Of a stretch of 64,000 nucleotides of DNA, positions 27,713-36,482 are shown piece after piece. The stretch's first letter is position 1. Every line of letters begins with the position of its first letter. The stretch comes from Pseudanabaena frigida (GTDB taxonomy: Bacteria; Cyanobacteriota; Cyanobacteriia; Pseudanabaenales; Pseudanabaenaceae). The notes under the pieces were generated by a model, which saw only the letters and a program-made list of their open reading frames with translations, was not told the DNA's origin and made no database searches. The position numbers were made by a program, and so were the translations under genes. The stretch covers positions 62,001 to 126,000 of the forward strand of contig QBML01000009.1 of NCBI GenBank assembly GCA_003242085.1, written 5' to 3'.

Positions 27713-29434
27713 ATGCGTGAATATCCTTCTTTAGATGACGTATCACAACAATCATCGTTAAATAGTGAATCAGACTCTCAAGAGTCAAATAAGATAGCGA
27801 CTCAGCTTTCTAGTGAAGCAATTCTCAAACAGGAAGTAATTCTTAGTTTGCTAGAACCTTGTGATCGAAGCACCTATGGGCAAAAACTAATTGAGGCTGC
27901 GGCTAGACTGGGTTGTTCTACTCGGACTGTTCAGAGGTTGGCAAAGAAATGGGAGCAAGTGGGTTCGGTCGCTTTTACTCAAACCCAAAGAGCCGACAAA
28001 GGACAACATCGAATTGATGATGACTGGACAAAGTTTATTACCAAGACTTATGTAGAGGGAAATAAAAATAGTAAGCGTATTACACCCGCACAGGTAGCGA
28101 TCCGTGTAAAAGCTAGGGCGCATGAACTAGGGCTGGAGAAATATCCCAGCCACATGACCGTCTATAGAGTTTTAGAACCTGTGATCGCAAAGCAGCAGGA
28201 ATCTAAGAGCGTTCGGAGTGTGGGCTGGAAAGGATCGCGACTGGCACATAAAACAAAAGATGGTTCATATCTTCAGCCGTCGTATAGCAATCACGTTTGG
28301 CAGTGCGATCATACTCGCGCAGATGTCATGTTGGTAGATCAACATGGAGAGCTAATAGGTCGCCCTTGGTTAACGACGGTGGTTGACTCATATTCGCGTT
28401 GCATCGTAGGTATCAACTTAGGTTTTGACGCACCAAGTTCTCAAGTGGTGGCTTTAGCTTTGCGTCATGCAATTTTGTCGAAAAATTATGGCTTAAACTA
28501 TAAGCTCAATTGTGAATGGGGTACTTATGGAAGACCAGAGCATATCTTTACTGATAGCGGCAAGGACTTTAGATCGAATCACGCCCAGCAAATTTCTTTA
28601 CAGTTAGGTATTAGTTGGCATTTTCGTGATCGCCCTTCAGAGGGCGGTATAGTCGAGCGTCCGTTTGGAGTTTTGAATACACAGTTTTTCTCTACACTAT
28701 TGGGGTATACAGGCTCAAACGTACAAGAACGTCCTGAAGATGCTGAAAAGAGTGCCTGTCTCACATTAAGGGAATTAGAACTGCTGCTGGTACGATTCCT
28801 AGTAGATCAATACAATCAAAGCCTTGATGCACGTATGGGAAATCAGACAAGGTTTCAACGATGGGAAGCGGGTTTGATTGCTACCCCAAGTACAGTTTCA
28901 GAAAGAGAGTTAGATATTTGCTTAATGAAGCAAACTCGACGCACTATCTATAAAAACGGCTACGTGCAGTTTGAAAATCTGATGTATCGAGGCGAAAACC
29001 TCGCAGGGTATGCAGGCGAAAATGTAGTGCTGCGATACGACCCTAGAGATATGACAACTGTCTGGGTGTATCGCCAAGAAGGTGGTGTAGAAGTATTTCT
29101 TGCTCGTGCTTTTGCTCAAGATCTGGAAACGGAACAGGTATCTCTGGATGAGACGAAGGCTGCTAGCCGACAGATTAGGAAAGAAGGCAAGACAATTAAC
29201 AACCGAGCTATTTCAGAAGAGGTGCGCGATCGGGATATTTTCCTATCTCAAAAGAAAAACCGCAAACAGAGGCAGAAGGAAGAACAAGCTCTTGTACGAG
29301 AAGGATCTCAAAGCTCTTTACCAAAGCCAATAGAAGAGGCAGAGGGGTCAGAGGAACAACCTAAACCTAAACTAATTGCAGAGCGCCCCAAGGTTCTGGA
29401 TTACGACCAACTTCAAGATGATTATGGATGGTAA
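27713..29434 (+). CDS. tnsB: Transposase TnsB (DDE recombinase) of the V-K CAST
   Basis: 573 residues, about the size of ShCAST TnsB. N-terminal DNA-binding helix-turn-helix parts (residues 40-155, with LGCSTRTVQRLAKKW) bind the end repeats. The RNase H-fold catalytic domain has Asp199 (WQCDHT), Asp281 (FTDSGKDF) and Glu315 (GGIVERPFG), the DDE triad, all present. The C-terminal mu-type barrel and a charged tail (residues 480-573) should contact TnsC. It cuts and joins the 3' ends of the element. No TnsA is encoded, as expected for V-K, which makes cointegrates. It is followed after 3 bp by tnsC. Confidence 0.95.
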   Translation: MREYPSLDDVSQQSSLNSESDSQESNKIATQLSSEAILKQEVILSLLEPCDRSTYGQKLIEAAARLGCSTRTVQRLAKKWEQVGSVAFTQTQRADKGQHRIDDDWTKFITKTYVEGNKNSKRITPAQVAIRVKARAHELGLEKYPSHMTVYRVLEPVIAKQQESKSVRSVGWKGSRLAHKTKDGSYLQPSYSNHVWQCDHTRADVMLVDQHGELIGRPWLTTVVDSYSRCIVGINLGFDAPSSQVVALALRHAILSKNYGLNYKLNCEWGTYGRPEHIFTDSGKDFRSNHAQQISLQLGISWHFRDRPSEGGIVERPFGVLNTQFFSTLLGYTGSNVQERPEDAEKSACLTLRELELLLVRFLVDQYNQSLDARMGNQTRFQRWEAGLIATPSTVSERELDICLMKQTRRTIYKNGYVQFENLMYRGENLAGYAGENVVLRYDPRDMTTVWVYRQEGGVEVFLARAFAQDLETEQVSLDETKAASRQIRKEGKTINNRAISEEVRDRDIFLSQKKNRKQRQKEEQALVREGSQSSLPKPIEEAEGSEEQPKPKLIAERPKVLDYDQLQDDYGW

Positions 29435-29437
29435 ATA

Positions 29438-30268
29438 ATGACTGAAGCACAGGCAGTTGCCCAGCAACTAGGCGGAATTAAGCTAGATAGCGATGACTTG
29501 CGAATAGAAATCGAACGACTAAGACGTAAGAACATTGTAGAACTTACACAGGTACAAGCTTTACATGACTGGCTGGAGGGTAAGCGCAAATCAAGGCAAT
29601 CTTGTCGAGTAGTTGGAGAATCTCGTACTGGTAAGACAGTTGCTTGCGATGCATATCGGCTAAGGCACAAGCCGACACAGGTAGCAGGTCAGCCGCCGAT
29701 TGTGCCTGTCGTCTACGTTCAGCCTCCTCAAGATTGTGGTTCTAGGGAATTATTTGGGGTAATTATCGAGCATCTGAAGTATCAGATGACGAAAGGAACG
29801 GTTGCCGAAATCCGCGATCGCGCGTTTCGGGTGCTTAAGGGTTGTGGAGTGGAGATGTTGATCGTTGATGAGGCTGACCGTCTTAAACCCAAGACCTTTG
29901 CTGATGTGCGCGATCTTTTTGATAAATTGGCGATTGCTGTGGTTCTGATTGGAACCGACCGACTCGATGCCGTAATTAAGCGGGACGAACAAGTATATAA
30001 CCGCTTTCGCGCTTGTTACCGATTTGGAACCATTTCAGGAGAGCAGTTTAGGCAGACTGTAGAAACTTGGGAATTAGATGTTCTACGATTGCCAGTAGCT
30101 TCTAACTTGACAAGCAAAGACATGATGCAAATCTTGGCTAAAGCTACAGGAGGCTACATAGGCTTGCTGGATATGGTATTGCGCGAAGCAGCAATTCGGT
30201 CATTGCAAAGAGGGCTAAAGAAAATTGATAAGGCGATTCTAAAAGAGGTATGTGAGGAGTATAGATGA
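29438..30268 (+). CDS. tnsC: AAA+ transposition regulator TnsC
   Basis: 276 residues, the same length as ShCAST TnsC. Walker A is GESRTGKT (60-67) and Walker B MLIVDEAD (Asp144, Glu145). TnsC forms ATP-bound filaments on DNA that link the Cas12k/TniQ target complex to TnsB and set the insertion distance. Its stop overlaps the tniQ start by 4 bp (ATGA), so the two are translationally coupled. Confidence 0.95.
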   Translation: MTEAQAVAQQLGGIKLDSDDLRIEIERLRRKNIVELTQVQALHDWLEGKRKSRQSCRVVGESRTGKTVACDAYRLRHKPTQVAGQPPIVPVVYVQPPQDCGSRELFGVIIEHLKYQMTKGTVAEIRDRAFRVLKGCGVEMLIVDEADRLKPKTFADVRDLFDKLAIAVVLIGTDRLDAVIKRDEQVYNRFRACYRFGTISGEQFRQTVETWELDVLRLPVASNLTSKDMMQILAKATGGYIGLLDMVLREAAIRSLQRGLKKIDKAILKEVCEEYR

Positions 30269-30780
30269 TCGAATCGCTAGAAATTCAGCCTTGGTTCTTT
30301 TGGGTTGAACCTTATGAAGGAGAGAGCATCAGCCATTTTTTAGGGCGATTTAAACGCGCTAACGATCTGACTTCAAGTGGCTTAGGTAAAGCCGCAGGTA
30401 TTGGTGGGACTTTGGCAAGATGGGAAAAGTTTTGGTTTAACCCTCGTCCTAGCCAGCAAGAGTTAGAAGCACTCGCCAAGGTTGTAGGGATTGATGCTTT
30501 CCGTTTGGCGCAAATGTTGCCAACTATGGGTGAGGGTATGGATTGTGAACCGATTAAGTTATGCGGGGCTTGCTATGCTGAGTCAGCTTGCCATCTTATT
30601 AGGTGGCAGCTTAAGGCAACACGAGGATGCAGTCGGCATGGGTTGCGTTTGATATCAGAGTGTCCAAAATGTGGGGCTAAGTTTAAGATTCCTGCTTTGT
30701 GGATTGATGGGCATTGCCACAGATGCTTTACAACTTTTGCAGAAATGAGGAAATACCAAAAGCCTGTAAAGCCTACTTAA
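30265..30780 (+). CDS. tniQ: Target-selection adaptor TniQ (short V-K form)
   Basis: 171 residues, close to the short TniQ of ShCAST. WVEPYEGESISHFLGRFKRAN is the usual TniQ N-terminus. Zinc-binding pairs follow: Cys100/Cys103, Cys122/His125, Cys133/Cys136 and Cys151/Cys154. TniQ caps the TnsC filament at the tracrRNA/Cas12k complex. It ends the tnsB-tnsC-tniQ operon and converges on the next gene. Confidence 0.94.
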   Translation: MIESLEIQPWFFWVEPYEGESISHFLGRFKRANDLTSSGLGKAAGIGGTLARWEKFWFNPRPSQQELEALAKVVGIDAFRLAQMLPTMGEGMDCEPIKLCGACYAESACHLIRWQLKATRGCSRHGLRLISECPKCGAKFKIPALWIDGHCHRCFTTFAEMRKYQKPVKPT

Positions 30781-30832
30781 AAGACCTAAATCATAGCTTC
30801 AGAGAACTTTACAGTTCATATTTAAGATTGCT

Positions 30833-31303
30833 CTATATCAAACTTAATAACAGCGTCTGTAGTTCGATCCGACCAGTACCGCGATAAACATTACCTTCCC
30901 AGAGACATTCTGATGAATTCGGAGAGTATAGACACAAATAGCCTTTGGCTGGTTCGCGAAAATAGAATAATGGCATTTTTGCAAGCCGAAGTAAGGCTGC
31001 TTTTTTCCGATCGCGCAATTGCTGCACCGCAGTATCGTGATAGATGCCTTGGTACTCAAAGCAAGCTTTAACGAATATGCCTAACTGAGATCGCTGTACG
31101 AGGGAGTAGTCAATAGTACTGCACGAGAAATAAAAGTCACGCAGTTCTGCATTGGCTACACTCTCAACAGAAATCACCTGCGCGACAACTCTACTTAGTC
31201 CTAATTCTGGCAGGATAACTAAATTAGATTTATCTTCAATCAGTCCTTCAAGAAGCTCTTGAACAGCTAGCTGACTTTGGGTCATTAAAGATTTTGCAGT
31301 CAT
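30833..31303 (-). CDS. DUF2726-like putative nuclease-fold protein (cargo)
   Basis: 156 residues. FYFSCSTIDYSLVQRSQLGIFVKACFEYQGIYHDTAVQQLRDRKKAALLRLAKMPLFYFRE has the outline of DUF2726-type restriction-endonuclease folds (an Asp in the first strand, an acidic residue in the second, and a K-x-x-l helix). The usual E-x-D-G-x-H element is altered to FEYQGIYHD, so activity is doubtful. It is divergent from the ribbon-helix-helix gene across a perfect palindrome. The family call is tentative. Confidence 0.45.
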   Translation of the reverse strand: MTAKSLMTQSQLAVQELLEGLIEDKSNLVILPELGLSRVVAQVISVESVANAELRDFYFSCSTIDYSLVQRSQLGIFVKACFEYQGIYHDTAVQQLRDRKKAALLRLAKMPLFYFREPAKGYLCLYSPNSSECLWEGNVYRGTGRIELQTLLLSLI

Positions 31304-31346
31304 CGCGAACCTTTATTGATTAGAAGCAAACGATAGATACAATAAT

Positions 31347-31361
31347 ACCTTAAGTTAAGGT
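31347..31361. promoter_or_regulatory. Perfect palindrome between divergent cargo genes
   Basis: ACCTTAA-G-TTAAGGT, seven matched bases on each side. It stands between the nuclease-like gene and the ribbon-helix-helix gene, 37 bp before the latter's ATG, where an autoregulator would bind. A partial repeat (acttaggt) follows. Confidence 0.5.
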
Positions 31362-31397
31362 AACTTAGGTTATTCAGCATTAAGTAAAGGTATTACG

Positions 31398-31601
31398 ATG
31401 GATTTTGTTGAGTCATTGTTTGAATTAATGCCGAGTAGAAGCGGTCAGAATGTCGGAATTAGTACCTACGTCTCGCCAGAGGTGAAAGAGGCTTTGGAGA
31501 AGTGGGCTGCGGAGCAAGACCGTTCGCTGTCGTGGTTGATGGCAAAGATTTTGGTTGATGCACTTGAAAATCAAGGACGACTGGGTAAGCAGAAATCTTG
31601 A
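31398..31601 (+). CDS. Ribbon-helix-helix (CopG-like) DNA-binding protein
   Basis: 67 residues. GISTYVSPEVKEALEKWAAEQDRSLSWLMAKILVDALENQ has the beta strand followed by two helices with hydrophobic spacing expected of a dimeric ribbon-helix-helix regulator. The likely operator is the palindrome just upstream, which would give control of itself and of the divergent nuclease-like gene. Such pairs often act as antitoxin-type or maintenance regulators; that is inference only. Confidence 0.65.
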   Translation: MDFVESLFELMPSRSGQNVGISTYVSPEVKEALEKWAAEQDRSLSWLMAKILVDALENQGRLGKQKS

Positions 31602-31657
31602 GGTCAGACAATTTTTAATGTCAGATTTGTTAGATAGATTCTCCTAATAAAGCCTAT

Positions 31658-31744
31658 TACAGCCTGTTGAGTTTTGTGGGATACAACTAAAGTTTCATCC
31701 CTGCCATAACCTTAATGTGCTACACCTTTCCTCAACAGGCTGTA
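31658..31744 (+). repeat. Palindrome-ended repeat, copy 1 (left of AT-rich gene)
   Basis: 87 bp with inverted ends TACAGCCTGTTGAG / CTCAACAGGCTGTA. The interior (gtgggatacaactaaagtttc ... accttaatgtgctacacct) is nearly identical to copy 2 at 32799-32895 and in the same orientation. It looks like a small non-autonomous repeat, or a scar that could recombine. Confidence 0.85.
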
Positions 31745-31843
31745 GTTATAGTAAACAATAAGTGAATCCTACTTCATACTGAAATAAAGCAGCAGATAAA
31801 TTAAAATACATTTTCCAATTTACACTTACATAATAAATTTTTT

Positions 31844-32737
31844 ATGATTAAATTTGATTTAAATAGTATTGAAGAATATTTAGTAACTAAGTTTGAGAAA
31901 TCCCTTTTTAAAGCATCAATTTCATATTTATCTAATTCAAATGATCCATTAAGGTTCAATAGCTTTGCTTACTCTATGAGAGAATTATACAGACATGTAC
32001 TGTCTAGATTATCACCAGAAGATCAAGTTATAAAGTGCGATTGGTTTAATATCAAAGATAGTAACGAGGGTAAATCCACCAGAAAACAGAAGTTAATGTA
32101 TGCAATTCAAGGTGGACTAGCAAATGCTTATGTCATAGATGAACTAGGCATAGAAGTTGATGATTTTTGGTTAAAGATAAAAGATAGTCAAGATTTACTC
32201 TCAAAATACACGCATGTGAATGAAGATACTTTTGATATTTCAAGTGAAGATTGTGATAAATTTTCAGTTCAAATATTAGAGTCTCTTTGGACAATTTTTA
32301 AGGCTATATCTGATACAAGACATGAAATCATATGTCAACTTTATCATCAAATAAGTGATGAAATGATTGATACTTTCGTCTCTAATACTATGTCAGAAAT
32401 TGATATATTAAGCACTCATTCTTATATAGATTCTGTAGATATTGAAGAATATAAAATAATAGATATTGATTCCAAAAAAATATACTTTTTTGGCAATGGG
32501 AATGTTTGTGTTTCACTGAATTATGGTAGTAGTAGAGATGAACCTACAGAATTACAAGACGAATTCCCCTTTGAAGTTAACTTTTTTAGCCCTGTGAATG
32601 ATCTAAAATCAATACAGATAAATCCTGAAGAAATATTTATTGATACTAGTAGTTGGTTTGGAGATGGTGATAATGATGACGAGTTAAACAACGACAGTAT
32701 TCAGATTGATCATGATAACAGCTTTGATGACTTTTAA
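31844..32737 (+). CDS. AT-rich cargo gene, possible pPIWI-associated-nuclease-type protein
   Basis: 297 residues, far more AT-rich than its neighbours and with codon use unlike them, so recently acquired. LFKASISYLSNSNDPLRFNSFAYSMRELYRHVLSRLSP and STRKQKLMYAIQGGLANAYV...LLSKYTHVNEDTFDI resemble a domain I know from predicted nucleases associated with pPIWI systems and stand-alone defence genes. The last 100 residues are acidic (DGDNDDELNNDSIQIDHDNSFDDF). No pPIWI gene is present. It is bracketed by two direct copies of a 90-bp repeat. Function unproved. Confidence 0.5.
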   Translation: MIKFDLNSIEEYLVTKFEKSLFKASISYLSNSNDPLRFNSFAYSMRELYRHVLSRLSPEDQVIKCDWFNIKDSNEGKSTRKQKLMYAIQGGLANAYVIDELGIEVDDFWLKIKDSQDLLSKYTHVNEDTFDISSEDCDKFSVQILESLWTIFKAISDTRHEIICQLYHQISDEMIDTFVSNTMSEIDILSTHSYIDSVDIEEYKIIDIDSKKIYFFGNGNVCVSLNYGSSRDEPTELQDEFPFEVNFFSPVNDLKSIQINPEEIFIDTSSWFGDGDNDDELNNDSIQIDHDNSFDDF

Positions 32738-32798
32738 GAAACTTGAAAAAACTTAGTTTAGCTAACCGCGTGAGCAAAATATAACCGCAATAAGAGGA

Positions 32799-32895
32799 TA
32801 CAGCCTGTTGAGGTTTTGTGGGATACAGCTAAAGTTTCATCCCTAGGGTATTTGCCATAACCTTAATGTGCTACACCTTTCCTCAACAGGCTGTA
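32799..32895 (+). repeat. Palindrome-ended repeat, copy 2 (right of AT-rich gene)
   Basis: 97 bp with the same inverted ends TACAGCCTGTTGAG / CTCAACAGGCTGTA and the same interior as copy 1, plus about 9 extra bases (agggtattt). It ends 25 bp beyond the brxHI stop and has the same orientation as copy 1. Confidence 0.85.
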
Positions 32896-32920
32896 AGGTT
32901 TTGATCGGTAGCGGTTACTT

Positions 32921-35056
32921 TTATGTTTGAGTTTGAAGAAATTCCCTAGTTTTTTCCCAATTAAGTAGATAACGTTCGATAATCTCAACTGAATAAGGGT
33001 CTGGGAGAAGTGGCTGAAACTTGCTAAAGCGGTATGGCGGAAGTTGAGCAAGAATTTCTGTACGGTGTTCGCTACTTTGCCAATCAAAGTTCGATCTTAC
33101 TTGGTCTAAAACGTAACGAAGTGATTGCACACTTGCATCAGGGGATTCAATGCTGATTTTGAAATTGTCTGCCACAATCTTCCAATTAGAACGAAGGTAA
33201 ACAAAAAGATATTTGAGGGTGTAGTTAACTTGTCCGCCTGCAAATGTCCACCATGTAACGCGATGACCATCATCGATCATACAAAAGGGTTGTTGGCGAA
33301 GTAGCACGCCTAGCTCGTTCCTCTTTTCGACTAGGGAATACCGCGATTGTTCGTCTATGTAGGGATAGTCAGTATCTTCGATGAGAATAGAATGGATTTT
33401 TCGGCAGAGTTCATAGCTGAGGATTTGAGGTGAAAAACCGCCCCAACTTGGTTTTGTACCGCGTGGGGCGATCTCCACACGAATCGAGCGCTCCTTGTGG
33501 TCAATCGCTTCTACCAGCCAAGCACGTCCACCTAAAAGAAACGAACTCATGGTTGGCACAAGCTTGTCAACAAAGTCTTGTTCGAGGGAGCCAACAACAT
33601 ACCCTGTAGCGGTTTTGACTTTGTAAAGGATGGGGCTGCTGAAAACTGCATAGAGTTCCATAAAGTTTTTACGCCCAAAGATTTTCTCAGCGCGTTCACC
33701 TATGGATAGTAAGCCGCCTGAGTAAAAGAGATAACCTTCTGCAATTGCATGGTCAATGAGAGTTTTGTATTCTTCATCGGTAATACCTCGAAAGTCTGGG
33801 ATGAAGGACAACTGCTGCCAAGCCCGTTCTGGACTAATTGCACCAAATTGTAAAGTTAATGCCAGCAATTGGTGTACTAGGACTGTCCAAGCCCGATCGC
33901 TACATCGTACTGATTCCACCCAGCCCGATCGCGCTAACTCAACAATGGCGATCGCTTGCAACACCGTCTCCATATCTTCACAGTAGAAGGTTGTATTAGC
34001 TGTTTGCCCTGCTCTCCTGCCCGTTCGTCCAAGACGCTGGAGAAAGGAGGAAACGGTACTGGGGGCATTGGCTTGCAGAACATTATCGAGATCGCCAATA
34101 TCAATACCTAATTCAAGGGTACTGGTGCAGAGAATACAAACGTTATTTCCGTTTTGAAAGCTTTCTTCGGCGGCTTCGCGTTCGGTGCGAGATACGGAAC
34201 TATGATGCACGAAGACCTCAGTGCTACGATCGCGCATCCGTTCGGCAACATCTTCAGCAAGGGCGCGACTTTGGCAAAAAAATAGGCTTTTCTGACCGAG
34301 GGCTTTGCGACTGGCTTCACGGGCGATCGCTCCTAAGACATCGCGCTGAAAGATCGCAATTTCCCGTTTAGCAGGAATTTTAGGCGGATCGATTACTACG
34401 CCTTGACGTTGGGATGAACCCTGCAACCAGATTAAAATTTGCTCAGGATTTCCCACAGTGGCGCTTAATCCTACACGCTGTACGTCACGATTAGGTGAAT
34501 TATCAAGCGGATTAGCGGCAGTAATTAGGCGTTCGAGTACAGAAAGTAAGTGTGTACCGCGATCGCTACCTGCGAGGGCATGGATTTCATCGATAATTAT
34601 GGCGCGGAGATCCCCGAAAAGTTTGGTATGAGGTACTTTTGCCGATAGCAACATTACTTCGAGCGATTCGGGCGTAGTTAGCAAAACCTCTGCTGGCTCC
34701 TTGAGAAAAGCTTGCTTATCTTTACCTTTGATATCGCCATGCCAAACGAAGCTACGCAAGCCGACCATTTCTGCATAGGTCGCAAAGCGATCGCACTGAT
34801 TGTTTAGCAATGCTTTGATTGGTGCTATGTAAAGTAAACCTACTCCTTGTGGTTCCCGTTCAATAAGTCCTGCTAGAAGAGGAAAGGTAGCAGCTTCGGT
34901 CTTACCGCCTGCGGTAGGAGCTAGGACGATCGCATTTTTACCATCAAGGATGGCTTGACCTGCGAGTTCTTGGACTGGGCGCAGTGATGACCAGCCTAAC
35001 CTTGTGGCGATCGCCTGTTGTAATCTGGGTGGAAAACGGGCAAAAGTGGAACTCAC
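32921..35056 (-). CDS. brxHI: BREX helicase BrxHI (Lhr-like DEAD/DEAH box)
   Basis: 711 residues. It is an SF2 helicase with Walker A APTAGGKT (46-53), DEIH at 157-160, LSATVGN motif III and QRLGRTGRRAG motif VI. The C-terminal half is Lhr-like. In BREX types 2 and 6 such a helicase ends the operon; its exact task in phage exclusion is not known. It is the last gene, 15 bp after brxD. Confidence 0.85.
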   Translation of the reverse strand: MSSTFARFPPRLQQAIATRLGWSSLRPVQELAGQAILDGKNAIVLAPTAGGKTEAATFPLLAGLIEREPQGVGLLYIAPIKALLNNQCDRFATYAEMVGLRSFVWHGDIKGKDKQAFLKEPAEVLLTTPESLEVMLLSAKVPHTKLFGDLRAIIIDEIHALAGSDRGTHLLSVLERLITAANPLDNSPNRDVQRVGLSATVGNPEQILIWLQGSSQRQGVVIDPPKIPAKREIAIFQRDVLGAIAREASRKALGQKSLFFCQSRALAEDVAERMRDRSTEVFVHHSSVSRTEREAAEESFQNGNNVCILCTSTLELGIDIGDLDNVLQANAPSTVSSFLQRLGRTGRRAGQTANTTFYCEDMETVLQAIAIVELARSGWVESVRCSDRAWTVLVHQLLALTLQFGAISPERAWQQLSFIPDFRGITDEEYKTLIDHAIAEGYLFYSGGLLSIGERAEKIFGRKNFMELYAVFSSPILYKVKTATGYVVGSLEQDFVDKLVPTMSSFLLGGRAWLVEAIDHKERSIRVEIAPRGTKPSWGGFSPQILSYELCRKIHSILIEDTDYPYIDEQSRYSLVEKRNELGVLLRQQPFCMIDDGHRVTWWTFAGGQVNYTLKYLFVYLRSNWKIVADNFKISIESPDASVQSLRYVLDQVRSNFDWQSSEHRTEILAQLPPYRFSKFQPLLPDPYSVEIIERYLLNWEKTREFLQTQT

Positions 35057-35071
35057 AGCGAAAACTCCGAC

Positions 35072-36391
35072 CTAAAATTCAACAACGGCGTAGGTTTCAT
35101 TTTCTTCTGGTGCAGAATCGTAATAGGGTAATCCCGATTTGAGGCGACGTTCATCGTCATTGAGATTATCGTCAGATATGCTCAATGTGCTGCTCGGATC
35201 GAAGTCGGGATTATCAGCAACGAGATCGAGGATGTTCACAAACTGACGCAAAAACTGACGCGGCACTACGCCCACATCTCCCTTAAAGCCTTTGGTAACT
35301 TCAGCAATCAGGCGATCGATAAACTCAAGGGTGATTTTTCGTTCGAGGTGAATTGGGTCGGGAGCGTTGAAGAGTTCCCGCAATCGTAGGGCTACTTCTT
35401 TCAAACGGACGGCATCAAAGGGGGTGAGTTCGAGTTGGGGCTGGCGAGGGTTGCTGAAACCGCCGTAGGTCTCAAATTTAATCCGATCGTGGAGAGGTGG
35501 CAATCCCGCAATGCCGCGCTTCGTGTCAAAAAAATCGGGTGTGCCTGTAAAGATCCAGAGCAGTCCATGAAAGCGATCGGCAGCATCGCAGATTTGTCTG
35601 ATGCCGTTGAGGGATTTACCACGCACGTCCTGGCGCATCCGCAAAATAGTTTCTGCTTCATCGATGACGATCGCCCAACCTTTGTAACCCGCCGCTTTGA
35701 CAATTTGTAAAATGCCAAGTAGGTAATCGAGAGCTTCACGACTGCCAATGTCGCCTTTAATTCCTGCGGCTTTTTTGGCACTGGCGGCGACATTTTCACT
35801 ACCTGATAGCCAAGAAATCAGGGCGCTAGCTTCGGCAAAGTTGCCCTGTTGCTTGAAGGTGAAAATTGTTCGCAATACCCTTGTCATATCTTCAGGAACT
35901 TGTCCCCCTGTCATGGAGGCGAGTTCTTCATCAAGGCGATCGCGCACGGCATCATCAAAATTTGGATCGTTTTCATCGCGTCCTCCTGCGATCAGCATAT
36001 CCTCCACCCTTGCAATCCAGCGATCGAGGATGTCTCCCAGTGCACCACGCGGGCAAACATTTGTGCCTATTTCTTGTATTGCCTTGCGATAGACATCATC
36101 AAATTTGTGGAAATGCAAGTCATTGTCGGACACAACAATGAAACTGGTAGCAAATCCCCGATCTCGTGCTTCAAGAGTAGCAAGTCGAGACATAAAGGTT
36201 TTGCCACAGCCATACCCACCGCGCAAAAATTTAAACACTCCTTCCCCTGATGCAGCAAGATTGAGTTGACGTTGGATTTCTTGGCGCGATCGGTCAATAC
36301 CAACAGCAAAGGCTTCTAGTCCACGTTCGGGAACGACTCCCGATCGCAGTTTTTCAAAAACGTGTTCTGTATCCTTGATGCTTAGACCCAT
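35072..36391 (-). CDS. brxD: BREX ATP-binding protein BrxD
   Basis: 439 residues. It is a P-loop ATPase of the DUF2791 type with Walker A RGGYGCGKTF (core 58-65) and Walker B WAIVIDEAETIL (about residue 245). PERGLEAFAVGIDRSRQEIQRQL is the usual N-terminus. BrxD occurs in BREX types 2 and 6 next to a BrxHI helicase, as here. It starts 91 bp after pglZ, with a hairpin between. Confidence 0.85.
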   Translation of the reverse strand: MGLSIKDTEHVFEKLRSGVVPERGLEAFAVGIDRSRQEIQRQLNLAASGEGVFKFLRGGYGCGKTFMSRLATLEARDRGFATSFIVVSDNDLHFHKFDDVYRKAIQEIGTNVCPRGALGDILDRWIARVEDMLIAGGRDENDPNFDDAVRDRLDEELASMTGGQVPEDMTRVLRTIFTFKQQGNFAEASALISWLSGSENVAASAKKAAGIKGDIGSREALDYLLGILQIVKAAGYKGWAIVIDEAETILRMRQDVRGKSLNGIRQICDAADRFHGLLWIFTGTPDFFDTKRGIAGLPPLHDRIKFETYGGFSNPRQPQLELTPFDAVRLKEVALRLRELFNAPDPIHLERKITLEFIDRLIAEVTKGFKGDVGVVPRQFLRQFVNILDLVADNPDFDPSSTLSISDDNLNDDERRLKSGLPYYDSAPEENETYAVVEF

Positions 36392-36445
36392 AGCTATTTC
36401 TTCACTTGGTATAACTGGTACAACTTAACGTCAGTTCCACTTTCT

Positions 36446-36480
36446 GTGATTTATGCAGCGCTTCGCGCCGCATAAATCAC
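36446..36480. terminator. Hairpin between pglZ and brxD
   Basis: GTGATTTATG pairs with CATAAATCAC around cagcgcttcgcgccg. There is no long T-run, so it may attenuate or protect mRNA rather than fully stop transcription. The core matches the hairpin after the CHAT-TPR gene. Confidence 0.5.
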
Positions 36481-36482
36481 CT

